Assembly: GCF_009905375.1 (NCBI RefSeq)
Contig: NC_133650.1
Location: forward strand, 302,311,957-302,375,956
Direction: 5' to 3'
Source of the DNA: Apium graveolens
Lineage: Eukaryota; Streptophyta; Magnoliopsida; Apiales; Apiaceae
DNA: 64,000 bases
Shown: piece by piece, positions 33,452 through 44,384 of the stretch
Layout: each line of letters opens with the position of its first letter
How positions within the stretch are numbered: the first letter of the stretch is position 1
Program-made: the position numbers and the translations under genes
Notes under the pieces: model-generated
Seen by the model: only the letters and a program-made list of their open reading frames with translations
Told to the model about the DNA's origin: nothing
Database searches by the model: none

Positions 33452-34972
33452 CTCTGTAAGAATTTAAGTGAGAAATATAGTGTTTGCAAGGTGTTTGATA
33501 AAAGTCTCGTAAGAAAACGCTTCAGAGGATATTAGAGAGAGAGAGAGAATAAAAGAGATTAAGAATAGAAAAGTAAGTAAAAGATTAGAAAATCTTTTAA
33601 CTCCCATATATATACTCTCTCCACTCAACAGTTATATTTTTGAAGCATGGCAAACAATTTACACCTGGAAATGTGTGAACAGTTAGTAAAAAGTTAAAGC
33701 AGGAGTTAATGGGCACGAGAAATAAGCAATAATTACCATGCACATGCATTTTTTCAGGACTTACACGTTTACCACTAACCCTTAATGATTATGACTATTT
33801 TAATCTCACCTAAGTATTCTGATTAAATATGACTGTTTCACTTTTTTTTACCACAAATAAGTCAAGTAAAGAATAATACCACGTAAGCATCAAGGATTCC
33901 ATCAAGATTTAATATCAGAACTTTAACTTATATCTGATTTTAACAGTCATCAGAATATGGCTTATGTACTCAAAAAGTGAATATCTTTTTCTGTAATTCT
34001 TTATACAAATACTGACTTGATTCTTCAGAGTTTAATCATCAGAACTTTCATCAGAACTTGTCCTCAGAATTTATGCAAATGACACTTAACTGTTTGCCAA
34101 AAACAACTTAATCACCACAGTAATTTTCATCATTCATATGGAGTGAAAGTGTGTGCATTCAGCAGAATATCAGATAAAGATTAAAGTCTGATAAACTTCA
34201 GTACATCTTATAAATAAGGCATAACTAAGAAAAGTGCTTAAAATCTGTCATCAATCATGAAGTCTACTCAAGAACAAATTCATGCAAGAACTCACCTCAA
34301 CTGTTTGTGCTCATTTTATGCATCTTTTGAAATTCCTTTTTATAGTGGCTTCTCAGTGTAAGTGAGTCACAACTGCTTATCAGAATTTATGCTATTATCA
34401 GAGTATTTCTCCAGTAATCAGAGAATGTGAAAAGTCACCAAGAAAATAATATTTGCTTTTCTAATGCATATTACTTAATACCAACAATGCACTTGAGTCT
34501 TCCCTTCCACATATTTACTCTAGATCTCAAAGGAGTACCTAACTTTTATTTTCTTTTCTTTTCTTTTCTTTTGATAAGTGAGGCTTATCAGCATTTAGTT
34601 CATTCTTAAGATTTACTGACATCGGAATTTGATAGATAAAAAGCAAGAATCTAGTTTGTGACTTAGTAATAAGATACACAAAGTAAACTTGACTAAGCTC
34701 AAAATCAGGATTTGCCTGTGTTAATGAATTTCCACATAAACAACTAATTCAAACATGGGATTTCTAGTATGTTAAAGACTACTAGGTCAGCATCTATCAC
34801 AGTTATCCTCATTGGATTGAATAGTCACAAAACATTCAAAACACCATCAGAGTTTAAAGATCCACATCATATAACAATCAACATTTAATGAATTTCAATT
34901 AAAGCACAGATTATATGAAAATAAAACAATCTGTAAACACTGATCATAAAGTCTGATACATGAGAACAAAAA
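33452..34972 (-). promoter_or_regulatory. Element B pol-env spacer: candidate internal promoter
   Basis: 1.52 kb of non-coding DNA separates RNase H from the env-like ATG. On the minus strand a TATATATAT box at 33614-33606 lies 154 bases before the ATG, followed by a leader rich in TTTCTATTC and CTCTCTCTC. Upstream, the plus strand holds repeated ATCAGAACTT/ATCAGAATT motifs (for example near 33913, 34038, 34050 and 34378), the reverse complement of the AAGTTCTGAT array in the LTRs. The layout mirrors element A although the motif is different. Promoter activity is inferred. Confidence 0.45.
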
Positions 34973-36668
34973 CTAAGCAGATTTAGAGAAAGAACCTGAA
35001 ACCATTCCAAGTTCATTTACCAGTCTTGTAAAAGTAGCTTCACATAGTGGTTTTGTGAAGATATCTGCTAGTTGTTGATCTGTTGGAACAAAATGTAATT
35101 CCACTGTACCTTCCATCACATGTTCCCTTATGAAATGGTACCTAATGCTGATGTGCTTTGTCATTGAGTGTTGAACTGGATTACCTGTCATAGCAATAGC
35201 ACTTTGATTATCACAATAAATAGGTATTTTTGAAAATTCTAACCCATAATCCAGTAACTGATTCTTCATCCAAAGAATCTGTGCACAAAAGCTTCCTGCA
35301 GCAATATATTTTGTTTCTGCAGTTGATGTGGAAATTGACTTCTGTTTCTTGCTAAGCCAAGAAACCAATCTGCCTCCAAGAAATTGGCAGCTTCCACTAG
35401 TGCTTTTCCTGTCTATTTTGCATCCTGCAAAATCTGCATCTGAGTAACCTATTAGCTTAAAATCTGATTCTCTAGGATACCACAATCCCAGATCAGCTGT
35501 ACCCTTAAGGTACTTGAAAATTCTTTTCACAGCTATTAAGTGAGGTTCTCTTGGATCAGCCTGAAATCTTGCACAAAGACATGTAACATACATGATATCA
35601 AGTCTACTTGCAGTTAAATAGAGTAAAAAGCCAATCATACCTATATAGTTAGTAATATCTACTGATGAACCAGTATCTTTATCTAACTTGGTTGCAGTGG
35701 CCATGGGAGTGGATGCAGTTGAACAATCTTGCATTCCAAATTTCTTCAGTAAATTTCTGGTGTACTTGGATTGACAGATAAAAGTACCTTCTTCATTTTG
35801 CTTGACTTGAAGTCCCAGAAAATAGCTGAGTTTTCCCATCATACTTATTTGATATCTTGACTGCATTAGCTTTGCAAACCTCTCATAGAGTTTGGCATTT
35901 GTAGAACCAAATATGATATAATCAACATACCAAAAGTAGGTCCTTTCCATGGTTGAGGTAGAACAATGTTTTATCAATTGTACCTCTGTAAAATCCACTT
36001 TCCAGAAGGAATTGAGCTAAAGTCTCATACCATGCTCTAGGAGCTTGCTTAAGGCCATAAAGTGCTTTGTCAAGCCTGTAGACATGATTTGGAAATTTTG
36101 AATCTACAAAGCCTGGAGGTTGTTCAACATACACCTCTTCTTCCAATTCTCCATTGAAAAAAGCACTTTTTATATCCATTTGAAAGACTTTAAACTTTTT
36201 GTGAGCAGCATAAGCCAAAAAGATTCTTATGGCTTCTAATCTAGCAACTGGTACAAATGTTTCATCATAATCAATACCCTCATGTTGTGAGTAACCCTTA
36301 GCAACCAGCCTTGCTTTGTTTCTTGTAATTATGCCATCACTGTCAGTTTTATTTCTGAACACCCACTTTGTGCCAACAACTGATCTGTTCTTTGGTCTTG
36401 GCACTAGTGTCCAGACTTTATTTCTTTCAAATTCATTTAACTCTTCCTGCATTGTTTGCACCCAATCATCATCTTGAAGAGCTTCTTCCACTTTCTTTGG
36501 TTCAGTCTGAGATATAAAAGAATGATAGAGACATTCATTTGATGTTGCAGTTCTAGTTCTGAAACCTGCTTCAGGATCTCCAATTATTAAGTCAGGTGTA
36601 TGTGATTTGGTCCACTTCCTTGCAGATTGAAGTTGACTTCTAGAACTGGATCCTCCCCCATGATCCAT
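34973..36668 (-). pseudogene. Element B RT and RNase H (frameshifted, catalytic residue changed)
   Basis: From 36668 the RT reads [62 protein letters not shown] and [14 protein letters not shown] frame change near 35930-35998 precedes the active site, which reads YVDY where YVDD is required. RNase H follows (YSDADFAGC, DRKSTSGS, TSTAETKYIA, IFTKPL) and ends at the stop at 34973-34975. Both the frame change and the D to Y change should abolish reverse transcription by this copy. Confidence 0.9.
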
Positions 36669-37099
36669 GCTGTCTCCATCAACATTTTCTGATACTCCCC
36701 CTGTAGTTATGCTCTCTGAGACTTCAGAATTTGACTTGGATCCTTCAGGATTTGAAGTATCAGAGTTTCCAGAATTATCAGAATTTGGCTCATCAAAACT
36801 AGATAAATCAGAACTTGAAGAGCCAGTGACGGATTCTGATGTTTCTTGAGAATCTTGAGATGTGGTAGGATCTTCAGCTTGCTCCCCTTGACAGATTCAT
36901 TTTCATTTGGAGTTGTTACCACACATTCAATGACATCAGTACTTACAAGATCATAGTATAAGTCATCAGAATTTACAGAATCAGAATTTAAGTCTTCATT
37001 TTCAAATCTCAGCTGATCGTGATCATTGAAATCTTCAAGTCCAGTAAGCTTCTTATCATCAAAAGATACATTCTTATCATCAAAAGATACATTGATAAA
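36669..37099 (-). pseudogene. Element B integrase-RT linker (broken)
   Basis: A Ser/Asp/Glu-rich linker of the kind found between integrase and RT in copia elements. A tandem copy of ATTCTTATCATCAAAAGATAC units lies at about 37048-37092. Stops and frame changes prevent a single reading frame. Confidence 0.6.
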
Positions 37100-38353
37100 T
37101 TATATGACCACCCTTGTTCTTAAATTATAGACTCTAAAGGCTTTTGTGGAAAGTGGATATCCAACAAAATTTCCTTCATCAGCTTTTAGATCAAATTTTG
37201 ACAGCTGTTCAGGATGAGTCTTAAGAACAAAACACTTACATCCAAATACATGAAAGTATTTCAGATTTGGATTCTTTTTCTTCACCATCTCATATGGTGT
37301 TTTTCCTTGCTTGTTTATGAGTGTAACATTCTGTGTAAAACAAGCAGTATGCACAGCTTCAGCCCAAAAGTAGGTTGGTAGCTTTGCTTCATCAAGCATA
37401 GTTCGTGCAGCTTTAATGAGAGTCATGTTCTTTCTTTCTACAACTTCATTTTGTTGTGGAGTTCCAGGTGCAGAAAATTCCTGTTTGATTCCATGCTCTT
37501 TGCAGAACTCTTCCATGATTGAATTCTTGAACTCAGTGCCATTATCACTTCTTATAATTTTAACAGAATCTTTGACCAACTTATCCAGCTGTCTGACATG
37601 ATCAGTTAGAGTAGATGCAGTTTCATTCTTCTTGTGCAAGAAATACACCCAAGTGTACCTTGTGAACTCATCCACTATAACCATAGCATATTTCTTCTTT
37701 GTAATAGACATGACATTGACTGGACCAAATAGATCAACATGCGGTAGGTGATAAGGCTCAAGAATTGATGACTCAGTTTTGCTCTTGAAAGAAGATTTTC
37801 TTTGTTTTGCCTTTTGACATGAATCACAAAGGCCATCACGAGCAAATACTGATTTTGTCAGTCCTCTCACAAGTTCTTTCTTTACAAGCTCATTTATGTT
37901 GTTGAAGTTTAAATGAGAGAGTCTTTTGTGCCAATTCCAGCTTTTTTCAATCGATGCTCTACTCAACAGACAGATTGCAGAACCATCAGAACTTGTTGAA
38001 AGTATGGCTTCATAAATGTTACCATGCCTGTAACCTTTGAGAACCACTTTTCCTGTAGAATTGCTTACAACTTCACAGTGTTCTTTAAAGAAATTCACAT
38101 GATAACATCTGTCACAGATTTGACTCACACTTAGCAGATTGTGTTTAAGTCCTGAGACAAGAGCTACTGTTTCAATGATGACATTCCCAAGATTAATATT
38201 GCCATATCCCAGAGTTTTTCCCATATTTCCATCTCCATAAGAAACTCTTGGGCCAGCTTTCTCCAAAAAGTCTGAGAGCAGGGCTTTATTTCCAGTCATA
38301 TGTCCTGAACATCCACTATCCAGTACTAGGATGTTTTTCCTGTTACCCTGCAA
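37100..38353 (-). pseudogene. Element B protease and integrase
   Basis: This is an unbroken frame of 417 codons. The protease active site is VLDSGCSGHMTGNKALLS. The gag-pre-integrase motif is WHKRLSHLNFNNINELV, and the CDSCQKAK motif completes the integrase zinc domain. Core catalytic residues are seen in HVDLFGPV (Asp), RSDNGTEF (Asp) and EVVERKNMTL (Glu). The domain then runs into the GKTPYEM...LKYFHVFGCKCFVL region typical of copia integrases. The domain itself could be functional, but neighbours are broken. Confidence 0.9.
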
Positions 38354-38365
38354 TCACAAAGACCA

Positions 38366-40708
38366 CTAATGGTTAGTTTTAAGGACCCAGAATTGTTTGG
38401 ATCCTTTGGCCTTTTTAAGTTTGTTAGCATTTGCAGCGGATTTAATATCAGAGTTTATGCTATCATGCTGTTTATCAGAACTTATATCAGACTTTGCATC
38501 AGACTTTACACTAGAAGGAATTAAAGTAACTTTCTTCAAAGAAGGTTTTATTTGATAATAATCATAGTACAAACTATGATATTCCTTACAAGTATAAATG
38601 GAATGCATTAAACTACCACAATAAAAACAAGGATTTTGTGGCTTAAACCTAACAGACTGACTCTTAACTCCTGACTTAGGAGGTAAAGAGTTTATATTAT
38701 TATTTTTCCTGTAAAAGAAGCAAGATGGTTAGAGTTTTCACAGTTATAACACTTTCAAGGAGCATTAAGAACATGCATATAATTATTGCTTTTATTCACA
38801 CCTTCCTTTTCATTCCTATTTTTCCTAGCTGCCTTTACCTTGTTGACATTCCTTATTTCTTTCAGCATATGCTTAAGCTGCTTCTTAGTCATTAAGCCTA
38901 TGTTAACTTCAGTTGGTTTATCATGTTCTAATTTGTCAGAAGTTGACTTTTCTTTAACTTCTGCTACAGACTCTTTCATCTTTTCAGAATCAGACTTTAC
39001 AGTTTTAGCTACAAACTTAACAGGATTTACCTTTGGCTTAACAATCTGTTTAACAACAATAGGCTCAATTTGTTCAGTTCCTTTTTCACTTTTATCATCT
39101 CCATAACCTAAGCCCTCTTTCCAGTTTCCACTACTTAATAAATTCTGAGTTATTCTGCCAGAGTTAGTCCAAGTCCTGATAATCTCTTTTTCTTTTTCTA
39201 ACTCAGTTTTTAGAGATTTATTCAATTTTAGCACTTCATCTCTAACATAAAAAGCATCATCTCTTTCTTTTTGAGTTTGATGGAACATAACTAACTCCTT
39301 TTCTAAATAGTCATTCCTTTTCTTATAAGCAAGATTTTCAGAAGTTAATCTTTCACATGTTAAAGTTTGATCCCTGTAGCTAATAAACATGGTTTTAAGA
39401 TATAATCTCAACTCAGTAATATCATCAGTATGAAAGGCATAAGTTGTTTGAGGTACATTTAATTCAGCAGTTTCAGGGCTGCCATCAGCATTTGCCATTA
39501 AAGCATAATTCACCTCATCTTTAGAATCTGAAGAGTCTGTCCAGCTTTTCTTCTTTGTGACAAGTGCCTTGCTTTTGTCACTCTTTACTTTCTTGCAGTC
39601 AGGAGATATGTGGCCTCTTTCACCGCAATTATAGCATTTGACATTTGAGTTTTCTCCTCTGTCAGACTTTGCACTTTTGCCTTCATACTTTCTGAACCCT
39701 TTCTTATCAGTACTTCCACCTTTCTTGGAAAACTTCTTTCCCCTTCTGAATTTCCTGTAGGCTATCTTTGTGATACTCTTCACCATAAGAGCACACAATT
39801 TCATCATCTCTTCATCAGCATCTATTTCAGGTAAACTTTCAGTTTCTGAATCATCATCATCAGAACTTGATGATTCTGAATCAGACTTTATGATGAGAGC
39901 CTTTCCTTTGCCTTTCTTTGAGACAACCATTTTAGGGGATTCCTCCTCAGCTTTAAGAGCAACTGTCCTTGACTTTCTCCCATGCCTCTTGCTCCTTTGA
40001 TCCATCTTAAGTTCATAAGTCTTGAACATACCATAATTTCATCAAGAGTAGTTTCATCAAGAGCATAGTTGTCTCTTATAGTAGTAGACTTCAAATCCCA
40101 ACTTTCAGGAAGAGCTAAAAGGAATTTTAGATGTGAATCTTCAAGATCATATTTCTTGTCCACCTGTGACAGATCATTCAAGAGTTTGACAAACCTGTCA
40201 TATAAGTCAGTTAATGACTCATCAGCTTTTGAGTCAAAGTGCTCATACTCTTGAGTGAGTATAGTCCTCATGTTCTTCTTGATTGCATCAGTTCCATGGC
40301 ATCTTGTCTCCAAAGCATCCCATATCTCCTTTGCAGTCTTGCAATGAATTACCCTATTTGACATGACATTATTAATGGCACCATGCAGCAAATGCATTAC
40401 CTTTGCATCCTTGGCAATGGATGAGATATCTTCAGCTGTATACTCACTTTTCTCCTTTGGTATGATCTTTGTTGGCTGATCTGCAACTACAACAGAGAGC
40501 TTGGTTGGCTTATGTGGTCCTTCATTAATTCTGTCAAGGTATTTCAGATCTGTAGCTTCCAGAAACATAGCCATCTTCACTTTCCATATGGGATACTCAG
40601 AATGTCTCGGTATGGGGACCCTAATAGTCTCATATCGACTGTGGATTTGAGTTTTTTAGTTTCTTCAGTTTTGGTGGGCTTGGTTGGATTTTCTGCTTCT
40701 TCAGACAT
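38366..40708 (-). pseudogene. Element B gag with three knuckle motifs and a long coiled coil (frameshifted)
   Basis: The likely start is ATG 40708 (MSEEAENPTKP). A UBN2-type Gag core follows (WKVKMAMFLEAT, EIWDALETRCHGT, YDRFVKLLNDLS) after a frame change near 40640, and a second frame change falls near 40030. A perfect knuckle CYNCGERGHISPDC lies at about 39635-39594. A long Lys/Glu-rich coiled-coil region follows, then CYNCENSNHLASF (last Cys lost) near 38740 and CFYCGSLMHSIYTC near 38620. Such extra knuckles after a coiled coil are also hinted at in element A. Confidence 0.85.
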
Positions 40709-40743
40709 GATTGTTTGGATCTTTACTAGTATGTGTGTTAACA

Positions 40744-40760
40744 GAGAAGCTCTGATACCA
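40744..40760 (-). other. Primer binding site of element B
   Basis: On the minus strand TGGTATCAGAGCTTCTC begins two bases after the 5' LTR. It is a full match to the standard initiator-Met tRNA primer site of plant copia elements. Confidence 0.95.
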
Positions 40761-40762
40761 AT

Positions 40763-41343
40763 TGTTAGGTCACACAACACTGTAGAAGGGGGTTGAATAC
40801 AGTGTTTAATACAATCAAATCGATTTCGAACACAAGTAACAGTAAACATATATATTCAATATAATAAACTCTGTTACAATGGAACTGTTATCTTTCAGTG
40901 ATGAACAAATATCACGAGAGCTTCCAGGTTATAATGTATGATCTTCTCGATAATGATAACACATATAATGTAAACCTATGTCTGTGTTTATATAGTACAC
41001 ATTTACAAGATAACTTCTAATTGATATGGAATATAATTCTGTCTCCTAAAATATATCAATCACATATCTTATACAATTCTTTCAGTCCTCTAACTCTTTC
41101 CATGCATATCTTCTTTTGTATTAGTCTCGATCTTCTTTCCTGTAAATCAGCTTCCTTTCTTAACTGTAAGTCCTCCCGTACTTAAGTTCTGATATCTATC
41201 TTCTGATAACCTAAGTTCTGATATCCTTAAGTTCTGACTTCCAGTAAGTACTGATTCCAGTAAGTACTGATATTTCCTGTTTGTTAAGATCTGAAAACTA
41301 AACATGAAACATATTAGACATGACATCTCAAATATATCTAACA
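40763..41343 (-). repeat. 5' LTR of element B (581 bp)
   Basis: Pairs with 28920-29500. About 22 substitutions and no indel were counted by eye. It carries the same short tandem AAGT(T/A)CTGA(T/C) array at about 41183-41272. Confidence 0.96.
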
Positions 41344-41348
41344 ATCCT
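41344..41348. repeat. Target-site duplication ATCCT, right copy (element B)
   Basis: Matches 28915-28919. Confidence 0.96.
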
Positions 41349-43079
41349 CGTTTCTGTTGTATAATTTGTATGTAATGAATGAATATAAACAGTATATTCA
41401 GTGTATGTTTAAAACGAAACGATTAAACTTAATTTGTAAAATGTCGTTAGTATGTTTACAAAGAAAAAACTAAAAATTAACATATATGTTAAATACAGAG
41501 TTGGCCAAAAATTTTGAATTTTATTTAAATAAATTATATGTATTGATCTATATTACTACTGAGTTCACTACTAACTTACAGTTAATTTACTCAATTTAAA
41601 AAGATAAAAAATACATAACTGAAGTCAGAATGACTTGCAATCATAATATATAATAATGTAAAATTTACACTGCTGTTAATATAAAAGTTGATTTTAATGA
41701 AAAATGTTCGTTTTTGAAATTCAACGTATATATGTATAAAAAATGTTAGTTTTTTATTTACACAACTGTTTACAAAGTAAAATTAAGTTATATGTGTGTG
41801 TCATCATGTAAATTATTGTATATTACATTTCCTGGTAAATTACGATGGTTTCAATTATTTATATGCTAAATATCTGACTTATGTACATGTATAATCATTA
41901 TTAACATCTGGTGAGGTAATTGATTACTTAAATAACATGTATTTATAATTATTCAAAAATTAAAATTATGTAATAAATGAATTGCAATAATTTATATATG
42001 ATATTACATTATCACTAACAAACAATCCATATCTATTTTTTACGCAATCGAGTATTAATTATGGTTGTAACATAAATATAAATTATATATTGTAAAGACT
42101 TATAATTGATATTCATGGTCCTTTTTTCAAGAATTCAGAGTAAAAATTGTAATTATATTGTTATTTAAACCCTTTTTAAGTTTCTTTCATTACAACTCTA
42201 ATATTTTTTCATATAATAATTTGATAATAATTATCCTAAAATTAAAAACTTTTCAATTCGATAAAGTTTTATAAATATTAGTTGAACTGGTTAATTCCTT
42301 CAAATTATTGAACAATATATATTTTTTCTTTAAATGGTATAAAAATGCATTAAATCAAATGCTACAATATAGTATATATATAACTTTTATTTTAATAATT
42401 CAAAATATTAAATTAATTCAAAATATTTATAAAATATTATCTTGATCAATGAATATTGTTTATCCTATAAAGTTAGTAATTTTAATACAAACAATCAATT
42501 GACTTGATCCTATAAAGACCTCAAACACATTAATTTAAATTAATATAAGATATTAAAAAAATTCACATTATTAGTAAGATATTCTCGCCGAAGTTGTAAT
42601 TTAAATTTACTAAACATAGAATGTGACGATGTTTTTCGGCGGGTCATGTAGTCAAATTTTAAGTATTTTTTGAACAATGTGTCAAGTTTTGATTTCAAAT
42701 TCGAAATAAGCTAAAATGCACTGACTCATTATAATTCGAACTTATCTAAATATGTAATACCAATATAGACTATTTATATATAAGCGATTCTATTTTCGAT
42801 ATTTTTTTAAAATTATATATGTATATTTTAATTACTTTTTATAATAAAAAATATGTTAAAAATATATGAGATATATTTTCAAACTAAAAAATGATGAATA
42901 AATAATAATCCATTTATGTACTACGCCTAACTTTATATCTTGAATTCAATTCTTTAAAATTAACTGTACAAATATCCAAGTAACTATCTTTTTTTAACGG
43001 AATTCAAGTAACTATCTTTAAAGTTAAATAAAATATTCATTTAGCACACTTATATATTATGTGTATGATAAAAAATACA

Positions 43080-43155
43080 ATATGATGTAGTAGTGGTATG
43101 AGATTTTATAGGTGAATGAAATTTCTCGAATTCGATTCCCACAAACCACATCTTT
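43080..43155 (+). mobile_element. Possible tRNA-derived SINE relic
   Basis: TAGTAGTGGTATGAG (A-box-like) is followed about 30 bases later by GAATTCGATTCCCAC, a close B-box match (GGTTCGANNCC). This spacing is typical of the tRNA-like head of plant SINEs. No body, poly(A) tail or target duplication could be defined. Confidence 0.35.
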
Positions 43156-43163
43156 TAAGACTT

Positions 43164-43371
43164 CAACTTTGTAATTATAATATTTGATCATATATTTACA
43201 ATTATGATATTAATATGTATTCCGTCTCATTTAATTGTTAATATTGTTAAAATAGAACTTTCATTTCAAATACAAGAGAAGCAACTTTGTAATTATAAAA
43301 TTTGATCATATATTTACTATTATGATGTTAAAATGTATTCTGTCTCATTTAATTGTTAATATTGTTAAAAT
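43164..43371. repeat. Tandem duplication, 90-base copies at 118-base offset
   Basis: 43164-43253 and 43282-43371 share CAACTTTGTAATTATAA, TTGATCATATATTTAC and GTCTCATTTAATTGTTAAT with a few mismatches. The 28 bases between them are unique. No function is suggested. Confidence 0.85.
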
Positions 43372-44305
43372 TTTATCTCACATAATTTGAACAATGTTAA
43401 CCGACAATGGAAAATTTTTGAACAAATTTTTTTGTTTCAATTTAATTGTCCACTTCAACTTTCAATGTAAATGTTTCAAAAATCAATTATATTCCACATA
43501 TCTCTAATATCTGCTTTCAAGATCATCACATATTATATTCATTTAATGCAATTAAAATACTTTTTTCTCGTTAAATCTCACTTTTCTTAATATGCGTGAA
43601 TTTTTAAAAATAGACATGTAATTTGAAACGGATCGAATATTTGCGTTATAAATATTTATTCCTTAATATATTCTGTAAACTTTCTAGCTAAAAAGAATTT
43701 TCTAGCTTCAAGATTTGAAATGTGTACCATCTTCTTCTAGAAAATTGAAATGGTAATTCAAAAAGACAAGGGTTTAAATGAAAAAACAAGATGTCCCTCT
43801 GACTAATTAGCAAAAAAAAAAAGAATGCAGAAAAGCAGGAGGTGAAATTGTAAGCATGCGAAACAAGACTTGTCAGCTTTAACACATCATGTTTGGATTT
43901 TATTCTAAAAGAATCACCTCATCAACCTACTGTACATACATAAAAAGTATCTATACAAACACCAAAACACTGGTCTTCCCTCACTTATCTACCTCTTAAA
44001 TAAAATCATTTTCTACATTAAAATACACACATAAGTTCTAGATTGAATGTTACACAGATTAGTTTGGTGTCAATAAAGTTTGGATCTTGGGTTTACCCAC
44101 AACAAATTCTTGAATACCCAGGTGGATTATTGTGTCTTTTGATCATAAACAGTGTTTTTTAAAAGGAAAATTCTACTTAAGTTCAAGATTTTTTTAATTT
44201 TTTTGAGTTTGTGTGTGTGTGTGTTTGTTGGCAAAGTTAGATTTACTGAAGTGATGAGGAAGTGAAATGTGAAAAATATATGTGTATAAGGATTTATTTA
44301 GATTG

Positions 44306-44384
44306 ATGGGTATTTGTTACAGTTCTGAAGTTGAGCAATTTCAAGGCCAGCAGCAAAATGGTCAGATTAAAAATAATAATCCAG
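44306..44384 (+). CDS. PBL17-like: Kinase exon 1 (membrane-anchor exon)
   Basis: It encodes [12 protein letters not shown] and about 14 more Gln/Asn-rich residues, ending at GTATGT in phase 1. The ATG is preferred because it gives the MGxC acylation signal of this family and joins in frame to 46043. The first start in exon 2 would lack the anchor. Confidence 0.8.

Larger units (their letters stand above)
28920..41343 (-). mobile_element. Full-length SIRE-like Ty1/copia retrotransposon B (12.4 kb)
   Basis: Two 581-base LTRs, an ATCCT target duplication, an initiator-Met primer site and a polypurine tract define both ends. Read on the minus strand the order is gag, protease, integrase, RT, RNase H, spacer, env-like gene, the same as element A. 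The LTRs differ at about 22 of 581 positions by eye with no length change (about 3.8%), so it is far older than the gypsy element. Frameshifts in gag, RT and env and a changed RT catalytic residue mean it is defective. At roughly 1.3e-8 changes per site per year, a rate often used for plant LTRs, the insertion would be about 1.5 million years old. Confidence 0.95.
41349..44305. other. AT-rich intergenic region and upstream region of the kinase gene
   Basis: No ORF of note is seen. It contains a possible SINE relic (43080-43155), a tandem duplication (43164-43371), an A-run near 43811-43822, and a (GT)n tract at about 44207-44224 close to the kinase start. The kinase promoter and 5' UTR should lie in the last few hundred bases, but no TATA box could be assigned with confidence. 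Confidence 0.7.
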
